Assembly: GCA_035606175.1 (NCBI GenBank)
Contig: DATNFW010000061.1
Coordinates: 1 to 12,030, forward strand
DNA: 12,030 nucleotides
Reading direction: 5' to 3'
DNA from: JASHUC01 sp035606175
Lineage (GTDB): Bacteria; Pseudomonadota; Gammaproteobacteria; Steroidobacterales; Steroidobacteraceae
Part shown: piece after piece, positions 1 to 6,353 of the stretch
Layout: every line of letters starts with the position of its first letter
How positions within the stretch are numbered: the first letter of the stretch is position 1
Notes under the pieces: generated by a model
Seen by the model: the letters and a program-made list of their open reading frames with translations, nothing else
Told to the model about the DNA's origin: nothing
Database searches by the model: none
Position numbers and translations under genes: made by a program

Positions 1-91
1 AGAAATCGGGGAAATACTTCTCCAGGTACGCGGAAACTCGTTGAAGACGGGGCCCAGGGTCGCTGTCAGTCGACGCTTTGCGCTTCTTCAT
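1..91 (-). CDS. 5' end of a divergent hypothetical gene (partial)
   Basis: A - strand reading frame opens with ATG (complement of 89-91) and runs without a stop to the window edge, giving 30 codons that begin MKKRKASTDS and end YLEKYFPDF. A GGAGG ribosome binding site lies 12 bases upstream of the ATG (complement of 103-107), which is the main reason to call a real gene rather than a chance frame. The start is lysine and arginine rich and the visible part looks soluble. The fragment is too short to assign a family; it could be a regulator or a small cytoplasmic protein, and I make no functional claim. It diverges from the pigment operon and so probably marks the left border of the cluster. 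Confidence 0.55.
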   Translation of the reverse strand, partial: MKKRKASTDSDPGPRLQRVSAYLEKYFPDF

Positions 92-107
92 CGGTTTGCT
101 ACACCTC

Positions 108-239
108 CGGCACGCTGCAGCACGTAGCACCACGCCGCCACCGGACAGCGGTCAGCAAATCCCGAGCCCGCGGCGCGCGCGAAAATTACGGCACAACGCC
201 CGCCGATGCAATACTTGGCGCGTGAAGAAACTCTCACAA
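108..239. promoter_or_regulatory. Divergent intergenic region, probable promoters for both directions
   Basis: About 130 bp separate the GGAGG site of the leftward gene from the preferred ATG of the rightward acyltransferase gene. Both flanking genes point outward, so at least one promoter for each should lie here. The region includes a locally AT-rich patch around 181-190 inside very GC-rich sequence, but I could not pick convincing -35/-10 hexamers or an operator. The assignment rests on gene orientation, not on a recognised motif. Confidence 0.4.
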
Positions 240-1085
240 ATGCGCGCCGAGCCGTTTGAAGGCGGCGCGCCGCGCCCCGCTGCACCCCGGAGGGGCCGCG
301 GACGCGGCGGCGGACGCGGCCGCGCGTGGCGCTTCGCGGCGACTGCGCTCTCCTTTGCCGTTTTCGGTGTGAGCGCCCTTGTGCTGTCGCTGCTCACGCT
401 GCCGGCGGCGAATTTGCTGCCTGGGGACACCGAGCGCCGCCGCGCCCGCGCGCGCCGGCTGGTAGGACTGTCGCTCGGGCGATTCGCCCGGCTCATGAGC
501 TCGCTCGGGGTGCTCACGTATGAGGTCGAGGGGGCCGAGCGGCTCGGCCGCCCGGGCCAGCTCATCATCGCGAACCACCCGACGCTCATCGACGGGGTGT
601 TCCTGCTCTCGCTCGTACCGGGTGCGACGTGCGTCCTCAAGGCTGCACTCATCCGCAATCCGATCACCCGCGGCCCGGTCGCATGGGCGGGGTACGTGAG
701 CAACACCTCACCCGAGACCATGATTGAAGGCGCGGCCGCTGCCCTCAAGGCCGGCGGAAGTGTAATAATGTTTCCGGAGGGCACGCGCACAGTGCCCGGG
801 GGAACGCTGCAGTTTCACCGGGGCGCCGCCGCGATCGCGTTGCGCGCCGCGGCTGTCGTGACTCCGGTGTATATCGAGTGCGATCCGCTCACGCTCGCGA
901 AACGCGATCCGTGGTACCGCGTTCCGGCGCGACGGCCGCACTTCTCACTGCGCGTCGGAACGGACGTGGATCCCGAGCCGTTCCGGGGCAGCGCGCCGCC
1001 ACCGATCGCTGCGCGCGAGCTCAACGCTCATCTGCTGCGGGTCTTTACGAAGGAGCTCACGAGGGCGAACGGATCGACCGAGTAA
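240..1085 (+). CDS. 1-acyl-glycerol-3-phosphate acyltransferase-like protein (PlsC/LPLAT family)
   Basis: A 281-residue membrane acyltransferase. An Arg/Gly/Pro-rich head (residues 1-30) precedes one hydrophobic segment (about 31-58), then the LPLAT domain. Motif I is NHPTLID, with the catalytic HX4D pair H113 and D118; motif III is FPEGTR at 178-183. Family members move an acyl chain from acyl-ACP or acyl-CoA to a glycerol-phosphate-type acceptor at the inner membrane. PlsC-like proteins occur in aryl polyene clusters, where they are thought to help lipidate the pigment. The frame can be extended to a TTG at 78, but that would run into the divergent gene and its ribosome binding site. GTG at 222 is also possible; ATG 240 is preferred, though its ribosome binding site is weak. 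It is the first gene of the rightward operon, 9 bp before the ACP gene. Family assignment is firm; the exact acceptor is unknown. Confidence 0.87.
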   Translation: MRAEPFEGGAPRPAAPRRGRGRGGGRGRAWRFAATALSFAVFGVSALVLSLLTLPAANLLPGDTERRRARARRLVGLSLGRFARLMSSLGVLTYEVEGAERLGRPGQLIIANHPTLIDGVFLLSLVPGATCVLKAALIRNPITRGPVAWAGYVSNTSPETMIEGAAAALKAGGSVIMFPEGTRTVPGGTLQFHRGAAAIALRAAAVVTPVYIECDPLTLAKRDPWYRVPARRPHFSLRVGTDVDPEPFRGSAPPPIAARELNAHLLRVFTKELTRANGSTE

Positions 1086-1094
1086 GTTGGACGG

Positions 1095-1382
1095 ATGCAA
1101 CCCGAGAGCCCCAATCCGGACCCGCGGCTCACGCCCGCCGCTCCCCAGCGCGCCTATGCCATGATTTGCTCGGCGCTCGTCGAGCTCTTCCGCCTCGATC
1201 CGGCACGCATCACACCCGAGGCGCGGCTCGCGGATGACCTCGAGATCGACAGCATCGACGCCGTAGACCTCGTGGAGCAGCTCAAGCGCACGACCGGCCG
1301 AAAAGTCGGCGCGGAGGACTTCAAATCCGTGCGCACCGTCTCCGATCTGGCGCGCGTCCTAGAGCGGCTCCTTTCGATCTGA
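1095..1382 (+). CDS. Acyl carrier protein (first of two)
   Basis: A 95-residue acyl carrier protein. The phosphopantetheine attachment motif is seen as DLEIDSIDAVDL, with Ser53 as the modified residue, followed by the usual helix II/III pattern and a C-terminal LARVLERLL helix. The N-terminal 20 residues are Pro-rich and outside the normal ACP fold, so ATG at 1158 (22nd codon, starting MICSALVELF) is an alternative start giving about 74 residues, nearer the family norm. Ribosome binding sites are poor for both. In aryl polyene pathways two dedicated ACPs carry the aryl starter and the growing polyene. This one sits between acyltransferase and glycosyltransferase genes, so it may serve the lipid-transfer end, but that is only inferred from position. 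Confidence 0.9.
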   Translation: MQPESPNPDPRLTPAAPQRAYAMICSALVELFRLDPARITPEARLADDLEIDSIDAVDLVEQLKRTTGRKVGAEDFKSVRTVSDLARVLERLLSI

Positions 1383-1397
1383 GGGTGGCGCGCTCGA

Positions 1398-2162
1398 GTG
1401 GCGGACGATTCTTTCTCGCCCTGCGCGGTCATTCCCGTGTTCGATCATGAGCGGACGATTGCGCACGTCGTATCCGTCGTGCGCGCGAGCGGCTTGCCCT
1501 GCCTGCTCATCGACGACGGCTCGGGCGCGGCGTGCGCACGCGAGCTCGACCGGCTCGCCCGAGAAGTCCCTGGGATCGAGCTCATCCGCCTCGCGACCAA
1601 CCGGGGCAAGGGCGTTGCCGTGATCGCCGGATTCCGCGCAGCGGCAGCCGAGGGCTTCACGCATGCGCTGCAGATCGATGCCGACGGCCAGCACGCGTTG
1701 ACCGACGTTCCGCGCTTTATCGAGGAGGCCAGGGCGCACCCCGCGGCGCTCATTTGCGGACGCCCGTTCTTCGATGCTTCCATGCCCCGGGTACGCCGCT
1801 ACGGTCGCTGGCTCACGCATGCGCTCGTGTGGCTCGATACGCTCTCCTTCGAGATCCCCGACTCCCTTTGCGGATTCCGTGTCTACCCGCTCGAGCCCGT
1901 GATGCGGCTCGTCGCGGCGGAATACATCGGCGCTCGCATGGATTTCGACGTGGAGATCCTGGTGCGCCTGCACTGGCGCGGGGTGCCGCTGCGCTGGATC
2001 GCCACTCGGGTCGTCTACCCGCTCGATGGCATCTCGCATTTCCGGCTGGTGCGCGACAATGCACACATGGTCTTTCTGCAGCTGCGGCTCCTTGCCGGGA
2101 TGTTCCGGCGGCTTCCGCGCCTCATCGCGCGCAAGCGGCTCATCGGGCGGAAGCTCGCGTGA
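1398..2162 (+). CDS. Family 2 glycosyltransferase (dolichyl-phosphate-mannose-synthase-like)
   Basis: A 254-residue GT-A fold glycosyltransferase. Visible elements are the N-terminal IPVFDHERT strand, DDGS at 39-42 (nucleotide binding), NRGKG at 68-72, the metal-binding DADGQ at 94-98, and the later DSLCGFR (155-161) and MDFDVEI (181-187) motifs typical of the polyprenyl-phosphate sugar transferase branch. No clear transmembrane helix is seen, but the C-terminus is basic (RRLPRLIARKRLIGRK), suggesting peripheral membrane contact. The start is GTG, with GAGGGTGG at 1381-1388 about 9 bases upstream. The stop overlaps the GTG of the next acyltransferase gene (GTGA), implying coupled translation. 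Such transferases recur in aryl polyene clusters; the likely role is adding a sugar to the lipid carrier or polyene. Donor and acceptor cannot be read from sequence. Confidence 0.88.
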   Translation: MADDSFSPCAVIPVFDHERTIAHVVSVVRASGLPCLLIDDGSGAACARELDRLAREVPGIELIRLATNRGKGVAVIAGFRAAAAEGFTHALQIDADGQHALTDVPRFIEEARAHPAALICGRPFFDASMPRVRRYGRWLTHALVWLDTLSFEIPDSLCGFRVYPLEPVMRLVAAEYIGARMDFDVEILVRLHWRGVPLRWIATRVVYPLDGISHFRLVRDNAHMVFLQLRLLAGMFRRLPRLIARKRLIGRKLA

Positions 2163-3097
2163 GCTCAGGCGGCGCCGTCATTCAGTCGAGCTGGGCGACG
2201 ACGCGCGAGCGCGGCGCGCTCGTTGCAATGCGCCTGATGGTCATCGGACTGCGCCTCATCTCGCGGCGCGTCGCATCGCCGATCGTGCACGCCGCGACGC
2301 TGTACTTTTTCGTCTTTGGCCGGCGCACGCGCCGGGTCTCACTCGAGTACCTGCGGCGGATCGCCCGCGAGGCCCCCGAGAGCGGCCTCGCGCCGACCCG
2401 GCGCTGCGCCTATCGGCACTTCCTCGCCTTCACGCACGCCATCCTCGACAAGCTCGACGCGTGGTCCGGGCGGCTCGATTACAGCCACGTCGTCTTCGAG
2501 GATCACGCGCGGCTGCGCGAGGCCGTCGGGATTGGGCGAGGGCGTCTCGTGATCGGATCGCATCTCGGCAACCTCGAGGTTTGCCGCGCGCTCGCGAGCC
2601 TCAACCGGCGCGTCCGGCTCAACGTGCTCGTGCACACCCGGCACGCGGCCTACTTCAACCGGGTGCTCGCGATGGCGGGCGCCTCGGAGCTCGAGCTGTT
2701 GCAGGTGACCGACTTCGGACCGGCGGCCGCGCTCATGCTGAAGGAGCGTATCGATCGCGGCGAGTGGGTCGTCATCGCGGGCGATCGGGTTCCGGTGCAC
2801 GGCGGACGCACCGTCGACGTTCGCTTTCTCGGCGGAGTCGCACCGTTTCCGGTAGGACCGTATTTGCTCGGTGCACTCCTCGAGTGCCCAGTGCACTTGT
2901 TGTTCTGTCTGCGCAGAGCCGGCACCAATTACATCTACTTCGAGCCCTTCGCCGAGCGCCTCGGCTGGCCGCGCGCCGAGCGCGACGCGGCGCTCGCGCG
3001 CGAGGCGCAGCGCTTCGCGAATCGACTCGAGCATTACGTGCGGGTCGAGCCTCTGCAGTGGTTCAATTTCTATCCGTTCTGGCGGGAGGGCTCGTGA
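2159..3097 (+). CDS. LpxL/HtrB-like membrane acyltransferase
   Basis: A 312-residue protein of the lipid A late-acyltransferase family (bacterial LpxL/LpxM/HtrB type). The catalytic HX4E motif is seen as GSHLGNLE, with H135 and E140; a hydrophobic N-terminal stretch (about 41-53) fits membrane association. Further family features are AGDRVP, VRFLGG and the following PFPVGPYLLG segment. The reading frame stays open upstream to about 1532, but that part overlaps the glycosyltransferase gene in another frame and is spurious. GTG at 2159 overlaps the previous stop and matches the normal family length of about 300. Paralogues in aryl polyene clusters are thought to transfer an acyl or polyenoyl chain to a lipid or sugar-lipid acceptor instead of lipid A. 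Placement next to a glycosyltransferase and an ACP supports that; the substrate is inferred. Confidence 0.87.
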   Translation: MSSGGAVIQSSWATTRERGALVAMRLMVIGLRLISRRVASPIVHAATLYFFVFGRRTRRVSLEYLRRIAREAPESGLAPTRRCAYRHFLAFTHAILDKLDAWSGRLDYSHVVFEDHARLREAVGIGRGRLVIGSHLGNLEVCRALASLNRRVRLNVLVHTRHAAYFNRVLAMAGASELELLQVTDFGPAAALMLKERIDRGEWVVIAGDRVPVHGGRTVDVRFLGGVAPFPVGPYLLGALLECPVHLLFCLRRAGTNYIYFEPFAERLGWPRAERDAALAREAQRFANRLEHYVRVEPLQWFNFYPFWREGS

Positions 3098-3107
3098 GGA
3101 ATGAGTC

Positions 3108-4379
3108 GTGAGCGAGCGCCGTGAGGTCGTCGTCATCGGCGCGGGGCCATCGGGGGCGATCGCCTCTGCGCTCCTGCAGCGCCGCGGACGCGACGTGCTG
3201 GTGCTCGAGCGGCAGCGCTTTCCGCGTTTCTCGATCGGAGAGAGCCTGCTCGCGCATTGCCTCGATTTCGTGGCGGAGGCCGGCATGATCGGGGCCGTCG
3301 AGGCGGCCGGCTTCCAGTACAAGGACGGCGCGGCGTTTGCGCGCGGCGAGGAGTACGGGGAGTTCGGATTCGGTGAGAGCACGACGCCCGGGCGCACGTC
3401 GACCTATCAGGTCGAACGCGCGAAATTCGATACGCTTCTCGCGGGGGAGGCGGCGAGCCAGGGGGTCGAGATCCGTTTCGAGACGGAGATCGTCGCGGCC
3501 GAATGCGGGCGCGGCGGCGCCCGCCTCACTGCGCGCTCGGCGGATGGGGCAGTCGCGGAGATCGAGGCGGGCTTCGTCCTCGATGCGAGCGGCTTCGGGC
3601 GCACGCTCCCGCGGCTCCTCGGTCTCGAGCGGCCGTCGGCTTTCCCGGTGCGGCATTCGATCTTCACGCACATCGAGGATCACTTCGACGAGGAGTTCGA
3701 TCGCAACAAGATCTTGATCACCGTGCATCCGACCCAGCCGGACGTGTGGTTCTGGCTGATTCCGTTTTCGGGCGGCCGGGCCTCCTTGGGCGTCGTCGCC
3801 CGGCGCGAATTCTTCGCTCGCTACGCCGGAGCATCCGATGAGCGGTTGCGGAGGATCATCGCCGAGGACACCCGGCTCACAAGACTGCTCGCTCGGGCGG
3901 TGTGGGACACGCCGGCGCGCGAGATCGGCGGCTACGCGGTGAACGTGTCTTCGATGCACGGGCCGGGATTCGCGCTGCTCGGAAACGCTGCGGAGTTTCT
4001 CGATCCGGTGTTCTCCTCCGGCGTGACGATCGCGATGTGCTCGGCGAGCCTTGCGGCGCGCGCGCTCGAGCGGCAGCTCGCGGGCGACCCGGTCGATTGG
4101 GACGCCGAGTTCGAGCGGCCGTTGAGGCGCGGGGTCGATTGCTTCCGCGAATTCGTCGATGCGTGGTACGACGGGCGGCTGCAGACGATTTTCTTCAGCG
4201 AGGGGCACGACTCGGCGATCCGCGGGAGGATCTGCTCGATCCTCGCGGGCTACGCGTGGGACACGGGCAATCCGTTCGTGACCGAGACTCGCCGGCGGCT
4301 CGATGTGCTCGCGCAACTTTGCGCCATGCGGACCGCCTCCTCGCGCGGCGTGATGGCGGGCGGCGGCGGGCGGCAATGA
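3108..4379 (+). CDS. Flavin-dependent halogenase-like oxidoreductase
   Basis: A 423-residue FAD enzyme of the tryptophan-halogenase superfamily. The N-terminal Rossmann motif is IGAGPSG (GxGxxG at 11-16), followed by the GESLL motif at 44-48. FQYKDGAAF offers K72 as the candidate catalytic lysine that handles hypohalous acid. DASGFG is at 159-164, the halogenase fingerprint WxWxIP appears as WFWLIP at 214-219, and FLDPVFSSG at 297-305 matches the FxxPxxSxG signature reported for these enzymes. The motif set is complete, so real halogenation (chloride or bromide on an aromatic or polyene) is credible. Homologues annotated simply as FAD oxidoreductases or geranylgeranyl-reductase-like are the alternative. 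The GTG start has GAGGA at 3096-3100, 7 bases upstream. The stop overlaps the next gene's ATG (ATGA). Xanthomonadins are known to carry bromine, which fits the cluster type. Confidence 0.85.
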   Translation: MSERREVVVIGAGPSGAIASALLQRRGRDVLVLERQRFPRFSIGESLLAHCLDFVAEAGMIGAVEAAGFQYKDGAAFARGEEYGEFGFGESTTPGRTSTYQVERAKFDTLLAGEAASQGVEIRFETEIVAAECGRGGARLTARSADGAVAEIEAGFVLDASGFGRTLPRLLGLERPSAFPVRHSIFTHIEDHFDEEFDRNKILITVHPTQPDVWFWLIPFSGGRASLGVVARREFFARYAGASDERLRRIIAEDTRLTRLLARAVWDTPAREIGGYAVNVSSMHGPGFALLGNAAEFLDPVFSSGVTIAMCSASLAARALERQLAGDPVDWDAEFERPLRRGVDCFREFVDAWYDGRLQTIFFSEGHDSAIRGRICSILAGYAWDTGNPFVTETRRRLDVLAQLCAMRTASSRGVMAGGGGRQ

Positions 4380-5101
4380 ACGCGACAGTTCTCGTCACTG
4401 GATCGAGCCGCGGCATCGGGCGGGCGATCGCCCTCGCGCTCGCGAGCGATGGGTACGATGTCGTCGTGCACTGCCGGGCGAGGGTTGCGGAAGCGGAGCA
4501 GGTCGCCGCCGAGGTGCGCGCGCTCGGCCGTGCCGCGCGAGTGCTGCAGTTCGATGTCGTCGATCGTGGACGCTGCACGGATGTTCTCGCCGCGGACATC
4601 GAAGCTCACGGGGCGTACTACGGGGTCGTGTGCAACGCGGGGCTCGCGCGCGATGCGGCGTTCCCGGCCATGAGCGGGGAGGAGTGGGACGCCGTCGTGC
4701 GAGGCAATCTCGATGCGTTCTACAACGTCCTGCAGCCGCTCGTGATGCCGATGGTGCGCCGGCGGGCGCCCGGCCGCATCGTCACGATGGCCTCGGTCTC
4801 GGGTCTGGTGGGCAATCGCGGCCAGGTGAACTACAGCGCCGCGAAGGCGGGCATCGTCGGTGCGACGAAGGCGCTCGCGATCGAGCTCGCGAAGCGGCAG
4901 ATCACGGTGAACTGTGTGGCGCCGGGTTTGATCGAGACCGAGATGGCGCACGAGGCGCCGCTCGAGGAGTTGACGAAGCTCATTCCCATGCAGCGCGCCG
5001 GGACGGCGCAGGAAGTTGCGGCGGTGGTGCGCTTCCTCATCTCGCCTGCGGCGTCCTACGTGACGCGGCAAGTCATCGCGGTCAACGGAGGGCTCGTGTG
5101 A
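4376..5101 (+). CDS. fabG: 3-oxoacyl-ACP reductase (FabG-like ketoreductase)
   Basis: A 241-residue classical short-chain dehydrogenase. The cofactor motif TGSSRGIG is at 8-15, NAG at 87-89, and the catalytic set is N111, S140, Y153 and K157 (YSAAK). The C-terminal PGLIETEM and NGGLV ending are typical of FabG. It should reduce 3-ketoacyl-ACP to 3-hydroxyacyl-ACP with NADPH in the cytoplasm. Within this cluster it is the expected ketoreductase of polyene extension (the ApeQ role in aryl polyene systems), not the housekeeping fatty acid enzyme. An in-frame extension upstream to 3902 lies within the halogenase gene and is discarded; ATG at 4376 overlaps that gene's stop by 4 bp. The next ketosynthase follows after 16 bp. 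Confidence 0.93.
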   Translation: MNATVLVTGSSRGIGRAIALALASDGYDVVVHCRARVAEAEQVAAEVRALGRAARVLQFDVVDRGRCTDVLAADIEAHGAYYGVVCNAGLARDAAFPAMSGEEWDAVVRGNLDAFYNVLQPLVMPMVRRRAPGRIVTMASVSGLVGNRGQVNYSAAKAGIVGATKALAIELAKRQITVNCVAPGLIETEMAHEAPLEELTKLIPMQRAGTAQEVAAVVRFLISPAASYVTRQVIAVNGGLV

Positions 5102-5117
5102 GCGGGGGACTCGTGTG

Positions 5118-6353
5118 ATGGGCGGCGAGCGGCGCGTCGCGGTAACCGGTATGGGCGCAGTCACGGCGCTCGGGTGCTCGTGGCCGCAGGTGCAGGCGCG
5201 GCTGCGAGCTTCGCGAAATGCGGTGCGCTACATGCCGGAGTGGGAGCGCTACACGGATCTCGCCACGAAACTCGCAGCGCCGGTCGATACCTTCCAGCCG
5301 CCGGCACACTGGACGCGCAAGCAAATGCGCGGCATGGGACGTGTGTCGCAACTCGCGGTCGCGGCGGCCGAGATCGCGCTGCGCGATGCCGATTTGAGCG
5401 GGGGTCCGTTGCTTGCGAGCGGCGCGGCGGGCGTCGCGTGCGGCTCCTCGATCGGCAGCATCCCGGACACGAAGGACTTCACGATCATGCTGATCGAGGG
5501 CAGATCGCCCCGGCTCAACGCGAACTCCTACGTGCGCATGATGCCGCACACGGCTGCCGCCAATATCGGCATCTTCTTCGGTTTGAAGGGTCGCATCATC
5601 CCCACTTCGAGCGCCTGCACCTCGGGGAGCCAGGCGATCGGCTTCGCCTACGAGACGATCAAGCAGGGAAAGCAGACTGTGGTGATCGCCGGGGGCTCCG
5701 AGGAGCTCTGCCCGAGCCAGGCGATGTCGTTCGACATGCTCTATGCGACGAGCCGGCGCAACACGGAGCCGCACACGACGCCGAGGCCCTACGATCGCGA
5801 TCGCGACGGTCTCGTGATCGGCGAGGGTGCGGCGATTCTCGTGCTCGAGAACTTCGAGCACGCGCGCTCGCGAGGGGCGCGGATCTACGCGGAGATCGTC
5901 GGGTTCGCAACAAACAGCGATGGGAGCCATGTGACGCGGCCGGAAGAGGCGACGATGCGCGCGGTCCAGGAGCTCGCGCTCGCCGATGCGGGATTGCCGG
6001 CCACCGCGATCGGTTACGTCAACGGGCACGGCACGGCCACGGAACATGGGGACATCGCCGAGTCGCGTGCCACATCGGCAGCGCTCGGGTCGCGCGTCGC
6101 GATCTCGAGTCAGAAGAGCTTCTTCGGACACACTTTGGGAGCTTGCGGCGCGATCGAGGCCTGGCTCAGCATCGAAATGATGAACGCGGGTTGGTTCGCG
6201 CCGACTCTCAATCTCGAGCACATCGATTCGCGGTGCGGTGAGCTCGATTACGTCGCGGGCGAGGGGCGCCCGCTCGAGGTCGAGCACGTGATGAGCAACA
6301 ACTTCGCATTCGGCGGGGTCAACACTTCGCTCGTCATCAAACGCGCGAGCTGA
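5118..6353 (+). CDS. Beta-ketoacyl-ACP synthase (FabF-like), first ketosynthase
   Basis: A 411-residue condensing enzyme of normal FabF length. The active-site Cys is C167 in SSACTSGSQ; the two catalytic histidines are H304 (NGHGTATEHGD) and H338 (SFFGHTLGA), with the conserved lysine K333 and a terminal NNFAFGGVN loop. It should carry out decarboxylative Claisen condensation of malonyl-ACP with an acyl-ACP. In aryl polyene pathways more than one ketosynthase is used, and this one sits directly after the ketoreductase, forming a KR-KS module. GTG at 5115 is also in frame, but ATG at 5118 is favoured; AGCGGGGGA at 5101-5109 is the probable ribosome binding site. The stop and the next ATG share one base (TGATG). 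Whether it handles initiation or elongation is not decidable here. Confidence 0.93.
   Translation: MGGERRVAVTGMGAVTALGCSWPQVQARLRASRNAVRYMPEWERYTDLATKLAAPVDTFQPPAHWTRKQMRGMGRVSQLAVAAAEIALRDADLSGGPLLASGAAGVACGSSIGSIPDTKDFTIMLIEGRSPRLNANSYVRMMPHTAAANIGIFFGLKGRIIPTSSACTSGSQAIGFAYETIKQGKQTVVIAGGSEELCPSQAMSFDMLYATSRRNTEPHTTPRPYDRDRDGLVIGEGAAILVLENFEHARSRGARIYAEIVGFATNSDGSHVTRPEEATMRAVQELALADAGLPATAIGYVNGHGTATEHGDIAESRATSAALGSRVAISSQKSFFGHTLGACGAIEAWLSIEMMNAGWFAPTLNLEHIDSRCGELDYVAGEGRPLEVEHVMSNNFAFGGVNTSLVIKRAS

Noticed and set aside
78..239. N-terminal extension of the PlsC-like protein from TTG 78
   Set aside because: It would overlap the divergent gene start and its GGAGG site, and adds basic, poorly structured sequence before the membrane segment.
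1532..2158. 209-codon extension of the LpxL-like protein
   Set aside because: It lies fully within the glycosyltransferase gene in another frame and has an Arg/Ala/Pro shadow composition. The overlap start at GTG 2159 gives the normal family length.
3902..4375. 158-codon extension of the ketoreductase
   Set aside because: Out-of-frame reading of the halogenase-like gene; the SDR fold begins at ATG 4376.
3063..4376. 437-codon - strand open frame opposite the halogenase-like gene
   Set aside because: It is Arg/Ala/Glu/His-rich with no recognisable motifs and mirrors a + strand gene with a complete domain. It is a shadow caused by high GC and codon bias.
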